From the NCBI GenBank assembly GCA_019429465.1, contig JAHYIV010000025.1:1-41154 (forward strand): DNA of 41,154 bases, in the 5' to 3' direction. Shown here one piece after another: positions 9,181 through 18,616 of the stretch. Below the pieces are notes generated by a model. That model ran no database searches and was not told the DNA's origin. It saw only the letters and a list, made by a program, of their open reading frames with translations. Position 1 is the first letter of the stretch; the number at the start of each line of letters is the position of its first letter. This DNA is from Desulfoarculaceae bacterium. Lineage in GTDB: Bacteria; Desulfobacterota; Desulfobulbia; Desulfobulbales; Desulfocapsaceae. A program made the position numbers and the translations under genes.

Positions 9181-11253
9181 TTACATCAACGCCTTGCGAC
9201 TCAGACGAATACGGCCACGATTATCTACCTCCAGGACCTTGACCTCAATCACGTCACCTTCCTTGACCACATCGGTCACCTTTTCAACACGTTTGACATC
9301 AAGCTCTGAAATGTGAACCAGGCCATCTGTTCCCGGCATGATTTCAACAAAGGCACCAAAATCCTTAATGCTCTTAACGACACCTTTATAGACTGTACCA
9401 ACCTCAACCTCGGCGGTCATCTGTTTAACACGTTCAACAAGGGCATTGGCTTTAGCGGCATTATTACAGAACATCTTTACCGTGCCGGAATCCTCCACTT
9501 CAATCTTGGCATCATATTCGGCTGCGAGCGCCTTGATGATCTTGCCGCCAGATCCAATAATGTCACGAATTTTGTCTGGATTAATTTTAAGAATATAATA
9601 TTTTGGCGCATACTCAGAGACATCTTGACGAGACAGAGAGATAGCTTTGGCCATTTCACCCAGAATGTGCAGTCGTCCTTCCTTGGCCTGAGCCAGGGCC
9701 CGCCCCATGATATCACGATCAACACCGGCAATCTTGATATCCATCTGCAGAGAGGTGACGCCATCTTCGGTGCCCACAACCTTAAAATCCATATCACCAA
9801 GATGATCTTCGTCACCGAGGATATCAGAGAGGATAACAACCTTATCGTCCTCCTTGATCAGGCCCATGGCAATCCCGGAAACCGCCTTTTTAAGGGGGAT
9901 CCCTGCATCCATCATAGCCATACTGCCGCCACAGACGGTGGCCATGGATGACGAACCGTTGGACTCCAGCACCTCGGAAACCACACGGATTGAGTAGGGA
10001 AACTCCTCAACAGTGGGAAGCACCGCACTCAGACCGCGCATGGCCAGGGTGCCATGCCCGATATCACGGCGGGAAGGACCAGCCATTCTTCGTGCTTCGC
10101 CCACACAGTAGGGAGGAAAGTTGTAGTGGAGCATGAAACGTTTTGATTCATCCCCTTCCAGGGTCTCAATACGCTGCTGATCTCGTTCGCTGCCCAGGGT
10201 TGCGGATACCAGGGCCTGGGTCTCGCCACGAGTAAAGAGAGCAGAACCATGCGTTCTTGGCAGATAGGAGGCCTCACAGCTTATAGGCCGAACCTGATTA
10301 AAGGCACGACCATCTAATCTGATTCCTTCTTCCACAATCTTGCCACGCATGATTTTTTTCTTGTAAAGAGACAATAGATTACTGATCTCTTTTGCCCGTG
10401 TTCCGTCCTCATTCAAGGCAGCAACGACAGTATCTTTCAGTTGGTCATAGAGACAGCCACGCTCCATTTTATCAGCTGTGGAGATAACAGACTGCAATCC
10501 TGTTGCCGCAAACTCTGAGACTCGGGCCATCAATGCTTCATCAATCTGAGGAGGCTCGACAATGCGTTTCACTTGGCCATTCGCTTCCCGTAACTGATCC
10601 TGCGCATCAAAAAGAGGCTGTACCTGTTCATGAACAAAAAAGATACCTGCCAGTACTTCATCCTCACTCAAGGCATCGGCCTTCCCTTCTACCATCACCA
10701 CCGCCTCGCGGGTACAGGCCACGATGATATCCATGCGTGAGTTCTTCAGCTCAGTTTTGGTGGGATTCAAGACATACTTGCCATCAATAAATCCTACCCT
10801 GGCCCCGACTACCGGGCCACCAAAAGGGATATCAGACAAGGTCAGGGCACAAGAAGCACCAATCAGAGCCAGTACGTCCGGGTCATTCTCCTGGTCGGCG
10901 GAAAGGACAGTAGCAATTACCTGCGTTTCAGAAAAATATCCTTCAGCAAAAAGAGGTCGTAAGGGTCGGTCTATAATACGGCAGGTCAGTATTTCCTGAT
11001 CACTGGGACGGCCAATCTCTCTTCGGAAATAGTTTCCAGGGATCCGGCCGACGGAGGCCATCTTTTCCTGATATTCGATGGTCAGTGGTAAAAAACCAAG
11101 CTCTGGTTTGCTTTCTTTCCCGGCAACGGCTGTCACAAGTACCATGGTTTCGCCGCACTGAACAACCACTGCTCCAGAGGCCTGCTTGGCAAGCTTCCCT
11201 GTTTCAATAGACAGCGTTTTACCACCAATTACAACTTCGACTTTCTTATACAT
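9181..11253 (-). CDS. pnp: Polyribonucleotide nucleotidyltransferase (PNPase)
   Basis: Phosphorolytic 3'-to-5' exoribonuclease that also adds 3' tails; forms a trimer and joins RNA-degradation complexes. The ATG at 11253 (GGAGAG just upstream) gives 690 residues, close to the E. coli length of 711; an in-frame start further upstream at 11298 adds a non-conserved leader. Domains in order are RNase PH core 1 (about 1-140), the helical linker, RNase PH core 2 (about 310-530, including the conserved FPPYCVGE and GDEDHLGDMDFKV), a KH domain (GSGGKIIKAL) and an S1 domain near the C-terminus (YKGVVKSIKDFGAFVEI). The protein stops right after the S1 domain. It is the last gene of the cluster, 214 bp after rpsO, with a stable hairpin in between. 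Confidence 0.96.
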   Translation of the reverse strand: MYKKVEVVIGGKTLSIETGKLAKQASGAVVVQCGETMVLVTAVAGKESKPELGFLPLTIEYQEKMASVGRIPGNYFRREIGRPSDQEILTCRIIDRPLRPLFAEGYFSETQVIATVLSADQENDPDVLALIGASCALTLSDIPFGGPVVGARVGFIDGKYVLNPTKTELKNSRMDIIVACTREAVVMVEGKADALSEDEVLAGIFFVHEQVQPLFDAQDQLREANGQVKRIVEPPQIDEALMARVSEFAATGLQSVISTADKMERGCLYDQLKDTVVAALNEDGTRAKEISNLLSLYKKKIMRGKIVEEGIRLDGRAFNQVRPISCEASYLPRTHGSALFTRGETQALVSATLGSERDQQRIETLEGDESKRFMLHYNFPPYCVGEARRMAGPSRRDIGHGTLAMRGLSAVLPTVEEFPYSIRVVSEVLESNGSSSMATVCGGSMAMMDAGIPLKKAVSGIAMGLIKEDDKVVILSDILGDEDHLGDMDFKVVGTEDGVTSLQMDIKIAGVDRDIMGRALAQAKEGRLHILGEMAKAISLSRQDVSEYAPKYYILKINPDKIRDIIGSGGKIIKALAAEYDAKIEVEDSGTVKMFCNNAAKANALVERVKQMTAEVEVGTVYKGVVKSIKDFGAFVEIMPGTDGLVHISELDVKRVEKVTDVVKEGDVIEVKVLEVDNRGRIRLSRKALM

Positions 11254-11401
11254 ACACTCTCCAGCTGTGGGAACACAGCAACTTTTTTGGATACGCACAA
11301 CTCAAGCTGCATCCTGAATTTCAGCAAATAGACTCAGCACTCTCTAGGCAAATGCCTTAAAGAACACATAAGAATACGGCAGAAACCAGGGAACTTAAAA
11401 G

Positions 11402-11458
11402 ACTGAAAGAGTATGCGCGACCAACAAAACAACAACGAACCGTGTCTACTCTTTCAGT
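11402..11458 (-). promoter_or_regulatory. Stem-loop in the rpsO-pnp intergenic region
   Basis: A perfect 12-bp inverted repeat (ACTGAAAGAGTA and TACTCTTTCAGT) separated by 33 nt lies 10 bp after the rpsO stop and about 150 bp before the pnp start. In E. coli the same junction carries a long RNase III-cut hairpin through which PNPase represses its own synthesis. No strong T-run follows, so it is not an obvious terminator. The regulatory role here is inferred from position only. Confidence 0.5.
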
Positions 11459-11467
11459 TACATCCTG

Positions 11468-11737
11468 TTATTTTCTGATACCAAGCTCAGCAATAACGGC
11501 TTTATATTTGTTAACATCTTTCTTTTTCAGATAATCGAGCAGGCTTCTACGCTGACCAACCAGCTTCAAAAGTCCCTGACGGGAGTGATGATCCTTACTG
11601 TGTGTTTTAAAGTGCTCAGTCAGATAGATAATGCGATCTGAAAGAAGAGCAATCTGAACCTCTGATGAACCGGTATCGGTGGGATGAACCTTAAATTTCT
11701 CTATAATTTCGTTTTTTCTTACTGCTGACTGTGCCAA
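11468..11737 (-). CDS. rpsO: 30S ribosomal protein S15
   Basis: Primary 16S rRNA-binding protein of the small-subunit platform. The core [18 protein letters not shown] and [19 protein letters not shown] are diagnostic of S15. I place the start at the TTG at 11737: it gives exactly 89 residues, the standard S15 length, and a perfect AGGAGG lies six bases upstream. An ATG at 11752 is in frame, but it overlaps that AGGAGG and would add five non-conserved residues; the frame extends further upstream without homology. The gene lies between truB and pnp, its common position in proteobacteria. Confidence 0.95.
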   Translation of the reverse strand: MAQSAVRKNEIIEKFKVHPTDTGSSEVQIALLSDRIIYLTEHFKTHSKDHHSRQGLLKLVGQRRSLLDYLKKKDVNKYKAVIAELGIRK

Positions 11738-11885
11738 GATGGGCCTCCTCATGCTTATATAAAGACTGTTTTTCCCTTTAGTTAGGGGCTGCCTACCCTT
11801 GAAAACAAGATGTCTCAGGGAAGGCAAAAAAAATATTTTCTATCAACTATGCTTCTTCAACTCCTTAATCCACTTATCACTCTTA
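11738..11885 (-). promoter_or_regulatory. Structured leader between truB and rpsO
   Basis: On the minus strand this 148-bp gap can fold a stem from GCCTTCCCT (near 11826) and AGGGTAGGC (near 11800), followed by a small CCC...GGG hairpin and then the AGGAGG of rpsO. Many bacteria use leader structures here for S15 autoregulation, but I cannot match this one to a described class. Confidence 0.35.
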
Positions 11886-12668
11886 TTACAACAGATTAGT
11901 AATATCGTCAACAGATAGGACCCTTGCCAACAAACGTTGACGGGCGTCAGGTAACAACAAATCAGCGCCAGGCAAACTATCCTCAACGGTAAAACAACCA
12001 CTCTTTATCCTGCGCAACTGGATCAAATGGGCTCCGCAGCCCAGACTCCTGCCAATATCTGCCGCCAGACTTCGGATATATGTCCCTTTACTGCACACTA
12101 TACGCAAGGAAAGGTGTACTTCCTCTCCCCCTGCCAGATCACCGCCATCATCCGTCCTTTCCAGCGCTTCAATCAATACCGGCCGGGGATCTTTGATAAT
12201 CTTAATCCCCTGACGCGCATAATGATAAAGCGGCTTTCCGTTGTGCTTCAACGCTGAGTAAATCGGCGGGACCTGCAGTTGCTCCCCCCTGAACGAACGA
12301 AGACATTCCTCAATCTGCTCTGCCGATAGAGGGCAAACAGGATGCCGAGACACGACCGCTCCTTCTGGATCCAGGGTCTCTGTTTCGACCCCAAGACGGA
12401 GGGTGGCCAGATACTCCTTCTGTCCCTCCATCATCTGTGAAATCATCCGGGTTGCAGGTCGCCCCACGCAGATAACAAGCAAGCCGGTAGCAAAAGGATC
12501 AAGGGTTCCAGCATGCCCGACTTTTTTTATCCCAAGAGCACGCCTGACCCCGCTCACCATCTTAAAGGAGGTCGGTCCAGCAGGCTTATCGATAATAAAG
12601 ACACCCGCCTCGAAATGATCCTCCAAGCCTTCTGCTTCTTCCGCCACAAAATCTAACTCAGTTCTCAC
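11886..12668 (-). CDS. truB: tRNA pseudouridine(55) synthase TruB
   Basis: Isomerises U55 in the T-loop of tRNAs to pseudouridine. The 260-residue product carries the catalytic motif GHAGTLDPFATGLL (nucleophilic Asp in GTLDP) and the downstream YSALKHNGKPLYHYAR and CSKGTYIRSLAADIG motifs of TruB. The start is a GTG whose first bases overlap the stop of nrnA (GTGA), indicating translational coupling. About 20 residues precede the conserved GVFIIDKPAGPTSF, slightly more than usual. There is no added PUA domain beyond the short C-terminal tail. Confidence 0.93.
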   Translation of the reverse strand: MRTELDFVAEEAEGLEDHFEAGVFIIDKPAGPTSFKMVSGVRRALGIKKVGHAGTLDPFATGLLVICVGRPATRMISQMMEGQKEYLATLRLGVETETLDPEGAVVSRHPVCPLSAEQIEECLRSFRGEQLQVPPIYSALKHNGKPLYHYARQGIKIIKDPRPVLIEALERTDDGGDLAGGEEVHLSLRIVCSKGTYIRSLAADIGRSLGCGAHLIQLRRIKSGCFTVEDSLPGADLLLPDARQRLLARVLSVDDITNLL

Positions 12669-13657
12669 TCCAAGACCTTGACCAGGGCGTCCAAAACCAA
12701 TTTCTTCATCTGTTGCAAGTCCTTATTAAAAAAGCGGAAACCAGCAGCATTACGATGTCCACCACCACCAAAGAGAGCAGCGACCTCGGCAACATCACAT
12801 CCTCCCTTGGCCCGTAGACTGACGGAAACCCCACCATCTTGGGTTTCCTTGAAGAAGCCAGCAACCTTCACCGAACGTAAAGCTCGAGGATAGTTGATAA
12901 AACCCTCCACATCTCCGACCTCGGCCCCACACTCCTCAAACATCTTACGGGTCACTGTTATAAAGGCCAGCTGATTACACTCAAAGAGTTCCAAGGTTGC
13001 CAGCACCTGCTCCATGAGATGCAATCTCTGCAAGGTGAAGTTATCATACACTTGTTCAGCTACCTCCTCCGGACGGACTCCACATTCCACCAGATCAGCG
13101 GCTATGCGCAATGTTCTGGGGCTGGTATTCTCATAATGGAAAGAACCGGTATCCGTAGAGATAGCTACATAAATATTAAAAGCAGCGGCAGAGGAAAGTT
13201 CAGCGCCCAGCTCCATCGCCAGTTCATAGACCATCTCTCCGGTCGACGAGCGGGCTGAGTCAATCCAGCGAAAATCACCAAATTCCTGATGGCCACGATG
13301 ATGATCAATCACCAGCAGGGGATTAAGTTTCAGCAAGTTTCTTTTTTCCCGTCCCAAGCGGTCACGATCTCCACAATCAAGTGATATCGATGCGACTTTG
13401 CCATTGGCAGTGGCCACAAAGTTATGTAGAGCAACCAGGTCAGTTTTAGCAAGGGTGCAACCAGGTAAAAAATCATAGAGAGGGGAGACCGGCTCTTCAA
13501 GATAACGAAAAACTTTCTTGCCAAAGCCCTCAAGGATTTCTGCCAGGCCAAGAAGTGAGCCCAGGGCATCACCATCTGGATGGAGATGGGTCATAAGGAC
13601 GAAACTATCTGCCCCCTGGATAATCTTGATGATCTCTTCAGGAACCACTTTCATCAT
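12665..13657 (-). CDS. nrnA: DHH/DHHA1 phosphoesterase, NrnA-type oligoribonuclease / pAp phosphatase
   Basis: Nuclease of the DHH family that degrades very short RNAs and may dephosphorylate 3'-phosphoadenosine 5'-phosphate. Motifs visible in order: HLHPDGDALGS (motif I), SLDCGDRDRLG, VIDHHRGHQEFGDF (the DHH signature) and, in the C-terminal DHHA1 domain, GGGGHRNAAGF. The start at 13657 has an excellent AAAGGAG five bases upstream and gives 330 residues, typical for NrnA. Its start lies inside the end of rbfA and its stop overlaps the GTG of truB, so it is embedded in the translation cluster, a common arrangement outside the gamma-proteobacteria. Confidence 0.93.
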   Translation of the reverse strand: MMKVVPEEIIKIIQGADSFVLMTHLHPDGDALGSLLGLAEILEGFGKKVFRYLEEPVSPLYDFLPGCTLAKTDLVALHNFVATANGKVASISLDCGDRDRLGREKRNLLKLNPLLVIDHHRGHQEFGDFRWIDSARSSTGEMVYELAMELGAELSSAAAFNIYVAISTDTGSFHYENTSPRTLRIAADLVECGVRPEEVAEQVYDNFTLQRLHLMEQVLATLELFECNQLAFITVTRKMFEECGAEVGDVEGFINYPRALRSVKVAGFFKETQDGGVSVSLRAKGGCDVAEVAALFGGGGHRNAAGFRFFNKDLQQMKKLVLDALVKVLE

Positions 13658-14057
13658 CTCGACTCCTTTCCATGGCAATTTCCTGGAGAAGTTTTTCGAT
13701 CTCTACCGTCTTCTCAACCTGATGATCATAGACAAATTGCAGATCCGGGGTATAGCGCATATTAAGAACCTTGGCCAGGTGACTCCTCATGAACCCTTTG
13801 GCCCTCTTCAAGCCCTCTTCTGCTGCTACCTGTTTCTTCTTGTCTCCAGGAACATTAAAAAAGATCTTGGCGCATTTCAGATCATCCGGTAACTGAATTC
13901 GAGTGATCGCAACATCTTCAAGTTTTTGATCACGGACCTTGGTCAGAAGCAGAATGGACAGCTCATTGCGGATCGCCTCCGCCACGCGCACAGAGCGTTT
14001 TTGTTCACTCTTCGGACCGAGGCCAACTGATTTTAATGTCTCTTTAGGATCCCACAT
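13638..14057 (-). CDS. rbfA: 30S ribosome-binding factor A
   Basis: Assembly factor with a KH-like fold that binds pre-30S subunits and helps process the 5' end of 16S rRNA. The family pattern is clear: RVAEAIRNELSILLLTKVRD, then VAITRIQLPDDLKCAKIFF and, near the end, MRYTPDLQFVYDHQVEKTVEIEKLL. I choose the ATG at 14057 (139 residues); the frame stays open to a TTG at 14108, which would add an unlikely hydrophobic leader. No good ribosome-binding site is visible, which fits coupling to infB upstream. The 3' end overlaps nrnA by about 20 bp. Confidence 0.9.
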   Translation of the reverse strand: MWDPKETLKSVGLGPKSEQKRSVRVAEAIRNELSILLLTKVRDQKLEDVAITRIQLPDDLKCAKIFFNVPGDKKKQVAAEEGLKRAKGFMRSHLAKVLNMRYTPDLQFVYDHQVEKTVEIEKLLQEIAMERSRDDESGS

Positions 14058-14141
14058 AAAAATACAACAAAAGATTACAAACAGATTGTTCCGCAGACTG
14101 TCCGCCAAACGCTACAGCTTAAAACAGTCCCGGCTTCCATT

Positions 14142-16829
14142 TTATCTTTCCAGAGTTGCCTCCACTTCATTCATGATAAAGGCTTCAATATTGTCTCCGA
14201 TAAGGAGATCATTATAGTTTTCAATGCCGATTCCACACTCATAGCCGGCAAGGACCTCCTTGACATCATCCTTGATTCTCCGCAGTGAACCAATTTTACC
14301 AGTAAACAGGACCACCCCTTCACGAACAACCCTGACCATAGCCTTACGGGTAATTTTTCCCTCCGTGACAGAACAGCCGGCAATCGTCCCAATTTTCGGG
14401 ACATGAAAGAGTTGCCGAACCTCGGCATTACCGATGACTTCCTCAACAAAGGTGGGTTCCAGCATCCCGACCATGGCCCTCCTGATATCATCCAAGGCAT
14501 GATAGATAACATCATACGAACGGACGTCAACATGTTCCCTGGCACTCAGTTCCTTGACCTTGGTCGTGGGACGCACATTAAAACCTATAATGATGGCATC
14601 AGAGGCAGAAGCCAGCAGGATATCAGACTCAGTAATAGTTCCAGTGCCTTCATGCAGGATACGAACCTTCACTGCATCAGTGGAAAGCTTCTCCGCGGCA
14701 GAACAAAAGGCCTCAAGGGTTCCTTGGACATCCGCACGCAGGATAAGCCGTAATTCCTGAGTCTCATCTTCACTCATCTTCTCGAACAATCTATCAAGCG
14801 AGACCTTGGATCCTGAAGCAAGCTCAAGTTCACGGGCCTTGAGAATACGAACCTGGCTGACACTCCTGGCCATCTTCTCATCAGTGACCACAATAAATTC
14901 ATCCCCGGCCTGAGGGACACCGGTCAGGCCCTGTACCTCGACAGGAATAGAAGGACCAGCCTCATCAATCGGTTTGTTCTTGTCGTTGATCAAGGCACGG
15001 ACCTTGCCGCTGACCTGGCCCACCACAAAATAGTCACCTGTCTTGAGAGTCCCTTCCTGTATCAGGATCGTCGCTACCGGCCCACGCCCTTTGTCCAGTT
15101 TGGCCTCAACCACCCGCCCTCTGGCCTTTCTGGTGGCATCAGCCTTCAATTCCATAACCTCGGCCATGAGTTGAATGGACTCCAGCAGATTATCGATACC
15201 GATATTTTGCTTGGCAGAGGTCTCACAGTACATTGTCTGCCCACCCCACTCTTCAGGGGCAAGGCCCAAATCAGCCAATTCCCGTTTTACCCGATCCGGA
15301 TCGGCATTCTCCTTATCAATCTTGTTCACCGCGACGAGGATGGGAACTTCCGCTGCCTGGGCATGACGAATAGCCTCTCGAGTCTGATCCATGACCCCGT
15401 CATCAGCCGCAACAACGAGCACAACCAGATCGGTAATCTGGGCTCCGCGAGAACGCATCTCGGTAAAGGCGGCATGACCTGGAGTATCAACAAAGGTCAC
15501 ATTGCCGGAACTTGAGACCACATGGTAAGCACCAATATGCTGGGTAATACCTCCAGCCTCGCTATCGGCCACATCCGTCTTCCTGATGGCATCGAGAATC
15601 GAGGTCTTCCCATGATCTACATGTCCCATAACGGTGACAACCGGAGAACGTGGCAGAAGTTCACCACCGCCCTCCTGTTCATTGAGCTGCAGGACACCAA
15701 TCTCTTCGGTAAGCCCCTGTTCAACCTCATAGCCGAAATCCGCCCCGATAAGAGCTGCTGTATCCACATCAAGGGCTTGATTCAGGGTTGCCATAACCCC
15801 GAATCCCATTAATTTGGTAATAATCTCTTTAGATTTGACGCCCATGCGATGCGCAAGGTCAGCTACACTGATCGTTTCGAGGACTTTAATCCGTTTTTTG
15901 ATAGCCTTCATCTCAACGGCAGGCTTAATCACTTTTCTCTCAACCCGGCCCCTGGTCCGTCTTCCCCTCTTACCGGACAGATTACTGTACTCGTCACCAA
16001 AGCGCGTAACCTGAACCTTACCTCTTCCTTTCTGGCCGAACTTATCTGCCTTCCAGGCTCCACCTTTCTTTTGATCCGCGTCATCCGTTTCAGAATCGCG
16101 CTTCCCTTTCTTTTTGCCTTTGTTCGCATCACTCAAGGGCGCTGCACCCACGGATGGTTTCTGCGCTGGGGGTTTATAGCCTCCACCTGCTGCCGGTCGT
16201 CCGGTTGGCCTCACAGCTCTTTTTCGCGGCCTTTCCTCAACCTTTGCCTTCTCTTCAACTGGGATTTCAATGCTCCCGACAACACGGGCCAGCCCTTTTC
16301 TTGCAGCCGGTTCATGGCCTGCGGACACCACCAGGTTTTTCTCATTCCTGACAGGCGCATCTTTTAACTCCTGATGCTGGTCTTTATCCTGTTCCTTGAA
16401 GTCAACCCTCCCGGGAGCAACAGGTTCTCGCACGTCCTTATCTGCCGGCGCCTCTTGAACCTCTTCAGGCACCAGCGGCTGAGTGCTTTCAGGAACAGGT
16501 GCCTCAACAACAGGGACTTCGACTGGAGCAGCGTTCTGCGCCGCAGGAGCCTCCTCCACTGCTTCAACCTGTGGTACTGTAGACGGCCGCCGACGAATTA
16601 CCGTTGTCCGGCGATGCGCGGCTGGCGCTTCTTCAGCAGCAAGATTCTTCTTAGCCCGATCGGCCTTGGAGCTCTGCAACACTGTAGTCCGGATTTTTTC
16701 GGCTATGTCTTCTTCAACTGTTGAGCTGGGCCCTTTAATAGCATACCCCTGCTCAAGAAGCTTTTCAGTTAACATTTTGCTGCTCATGCCAGCCTCTTTA
16801 GCCAGCTCATAAATCCTTACCTTACTCAT
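14142..16829 (-). CDS. infB: Translation initiation factor IF-2
   Basis: GTPase that delivers formyl-Met-tRNA to the 30S subunit and promotes subunit joining. The 895-residue protein starts with an IF2_N domain (MSKVRIYELAKEAG), then a long charged, Ala/Pro/Glu-rich linker (about 60-300), a second IF2_N-like segment (about 318-365), and the GTPase domain with G1 GHVDHGKT (402-409), G3 DTPGH (448-452) and G4 NKID (502-505). Domains II, III and the tRNA-binding C-terminus follow. It lies 142 bp after ylxR, a gap occupied by a palindromic repeat, and upstream of rbfA. Confidence 0.97.
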   Translation of the reverse strand: MSKVRIYELAKEAGMSSKMLTEKLLEQGYAIKGPSSTVEEDIAEKIRTTVLQSSKADRAKKNLAAEEAPAAHRRTTVIRRRPSTVPQVEAVEEAPAAQNAAPVEVPVVEAPVPESTQPLVPEEVQEAPADKDVREPVAPGRVDFKEQDKDQHQELKDAPVRNEKNLVVSAGHEPAARKGLARVVGSIEIPVEEKAKVEERPRKRAVRPTGRPAAGGGYKPPAQKPSVGAAPLSDANKGKKKGKRDSETDDADQKKGGAWKADKFGQKGRGKVQVTRFGDEYSNLSGKRGRRTRGRVERKVIKPAVEMKAIKKRIKVLETISVADLAHRMGVKSKEIITKLMGFGVMATLNQALDVDTAALIGADFGYEVEQGLTEEIGVLQLNEQEGGGELLPRSPVVTVMGHVDHGKTSILDAIRKTDVADSEAGGITQHIGAYHVVSSSGNVTFVDTPGHAAFTEMRSRGAQITDLVVLVVAADDGVMDQTREAIRHAQAAEVPILVAVNKIDKENADPDRVKRELADLGLAPEEWGGQTMYCETSAKQNIGIDNLLESIQLMAEVMELKADATRKARGRVVEAKLDKGRGPVATILIQEGTLKTGDYFVVGQVSGKVRALINDKNKPIDEAGPSIPVEVQGLTGVPQAGDEFIVVTDEKMARSVSQVRILKARELELASGSKVSLDRLFEKMSEDETQELRLILRADVQGTLEAFCSAAEKLSTDAVKVRILHEGTGTITESDILLASASDAIIIGFNVRPTTKVKELSAREHVDVRSYDVIYHALDDIRRAMVGMLEPTFVEEVIGNAEVRQLFHVPKIGTIAGCSVTEGKITRKAMVRVVREGVVLFTGKIGSLRRIKDDVKEVLAGYECGIGIENYNDLLIGDNIEAFIMNEVEATLER

Positions 16830-16866
16830 CCCTTACTCCCATCTATCCTTGCTACAGTGTTTTTTA

Positions 16867-16963
16867 GGAGCCGATACGAAACAGCTTGTCTCTTTCCAAC
16901 TCTTTCGTTACAGCTCCTTATGCCGTTCTGGCCATACAGGTGGCCATTTTAGCTACAACGGCT
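16867..16963. repeat. Palindromic dispersed element, copy A
   Basis: Two consecutive inverted repeats fill the ylxR-infB gap: AGGAGCCGATACGAAA pairs imperfectly with TTTCGTTACAGCTCCT (16867-16919), then GCCGTT pairs with AACGGC around an inner TGGCCA...TGGCCA (16923-16963). Related sequences occur at 27231-27335 and 31891-31989. It sits inside the operon, so it will be transcribed as tandem hairpins. Confidence 0.7.
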
Positions 16964-16971
16964 TCACTCAC

Positions 16972-17235
16972 TCAACGTTTCAAGGTCGGGGGTAAATTCC
17001 CCACCCTCAAGGCCCTTTTCCATCTTTTTTGCTGACTCAGAAAAAAGGCTCGGCATCTCTCGTTAGTACAACAATACGCCCCTCTCCCTGCTTTGTCTTT
17101 ACGCACATCAAGAACTGGCTTACCCTTTTCCAGAACAAAACGATCCAAGGTTATTTTCAAAGCCTTTACCCTGCAGACACAGCACATGCGAACTGGTTGA
17201 ATCTTATTCGCCTTAACTCGACTGACCGGGCTCAT
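16972..17235 (-). CDS. ylxR: YlxR-family (DUF448) nucleic-acid-binding protein
   Basis: Small basic protein of the YlxR/DUF448 family, found almost always between nusA and infB; it is thought to bind RNA. The 87-residue product shows the family hallmarks RMCCVCRVKA near the N-terminus and AGRGAYCCTNERC in the middle. The ATG at 17235 lies 23 bases inside the end of nusA, indicating translational coupling. No ribosomal L7Ae-like gene (YlxQ) follows, unlike in Bacillus. Confidence 0.9.
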   Translation of the reverse strand: MSPVSRVKANKIQPVRMCCVCRVKALKITLDRFVLEKGKPVLDVRKDKAGRGAYCCTNERCRAFFLSQQKRWKRALRVGNLPPTLKR

Positions 17236-18616
17236 CCACGTCGTCCGTCGTTAAATCCTCAGACGTATCATCCGCTGCCTGATCGTTGATTACCTGTGTG
17301 TCTTCTTCGACCTCTGCCTCTACTCCTTCTTCTTCGGCCTCCGGTTCCACTCTTTTCACAGCAATCGGAGCATCAGGGTCCAAGCCCAGACTCTTTCTTG
17401 CTTCCCGAATAAGATATTCCGCCTGCTCATCACCAATTGCCCGCAACACGGTCAGATCCTCAAGGGCAGCATCAGCGAGGATGGTGGCAGACAAGATATT
17501 CCTGGAGAACAATTGGTCGGCCAATGCCTCCTCCACTCCACTCAGGGCAAGCAGGGACTGATATCCCGGATCTTCCAGATTAGCATAACGCTGCTCACTT
17601 TTCACATCAATTCGCCAGCCTAGAAGCTTCGCGGCAAGACGTACATTCTGACCCTGACGGCCTATAGCCAGTGAAAGTTGATCATTGGGCACGATCACCA
17701 GAAGCGACTTGGCGTCTTCATCAACCATCACCATGCTCACCTGAGCCGGGGCAAGGGCATTATAGGCATATTTAGCCGTATCAGGACTCCAGGGCACAAT
17801 ATCCACCCTCTCTCCCTGCAGTTCCTGGACAACATTTTGAACGCGTGAGCCTTTCATCCCCACGCAGGCGCCTACCGGATCAACATCGCCTTCGGTTGAG
17901 CTGACCGCTATCTTGGCCCTGAAGCCAGGATCACGGCTCACTCCCATTATCTTGACGATCCCTTCTGCAATCTCCGGAACTTCCATCTCGAACAATTTGG
18001 CAAGAAAGTCATCATGTGTCCTGGAGAGCAGAAGCTGTGCATCCTTGGTGCCTCTCTTAACATCAACCAGATAGGCCCTGATCCGATCACCCTGCTTGAA
18101 AGACCTTTTGGGTATCTGTTGATCCTTGGGCAGGATTGCATCAGTGCGGCCGAGATTGACAATCATATTACCGCGCTCAAAGCGTTGCACAATACCGCTG
18201 ACCACTTCTCCGATACGATCCTTAAACATCTCATAGATGACGTCACGCTCGGCGTCCTTCATCTTGTGGATAATAACCTGCTTTGCTGACTGAGCGGCAA
18301 TCCTGCCAAGATCGGCGACATTATCCATCTTTTCGCCAAGCTCATCATCCACCTGCACCTCAGGATCAAGGAGTTGAGCCGCGGCTAGTGAAATTTCCGT
18401 CTGTTCATCCGTCACCTCTTCGACAACGGTACGAAACTGAAAGACCTCAACCTCACCATACTCTTCATTATATCGGACCTCGATATCCCGCCTGCCACCC
18501 AGTTTTTTTCTGGCCGCAGACTGAACAGCCTCTTCGATGGCCTCAATCAATAATTTCCTGTCAAAACCACGGTCCCTGCTGATCTGGTCGATTATGCGTT
18601 TCAAATCCGATAGCAT
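17213..18616 (-). CDS. nusA: Transcription termination/antitermination factor NusA
   Basis: RNA polymerase-associated factor controlling pausing, termination and antitermination. The 467-residue protein has the N-terminal RNAP-binding domain (DLKRIIDQISRDRGFDRKLL), an S1 domain (VSGIVQRFERGNMIVNLGR) and two KH domains (GACVGMKGSRVQ and LAIGRQGQNVRLAAKLLGW). The C-terminus has a single helix-hairpin-helix-like segment (LSGVEEALADQLFS...) and ends in an acidic tail of about 45 residues rich in Glu and Asp. It lies 213 bp after rimP and overlaps ylxR. Confidence 0.96.
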   Translation of the reverse strand: MLSDLKRIIDQISRDRGFDRKLLIEAIEEAVQSAARKKLGGRRDIEVRYNEEYGEVEVFQFRTVVEEVTDEQTEISLAAAQLLDPEVQVDDELGEKMDNVADLGRIAAQSAKQVIIHKMKDAERDVIYEMFKDRIGEVVSGIVQRFERGNMIVNLGRTDAILPKDQQIPKRSFKQGDRIRAYLVDVKRGTKDAQLLLSRTHDDFLAKLFEMEVPEIAEGIVKIMGVSRDPGFRAKIAVSSTEGDVDPVGACVGMKGSRVQNVVQELQGERVDIVPWSPDTAKYAYNALAPAQVSMVMVDEDAKSLLVIVPNDQLSLAIGRQGQNVRLAAKLLGWRIDVKSEQRYANLEDPGYQSLLALSGVEEALADQLFSRNILSATILADAALEDLTVLRAIGDEQAEYLIREARKSLGLDPDAPIAVKRVEPEAEEEGVEAEVEEDTQVINDQAADDTSEDLTTDDVDEPGQSS

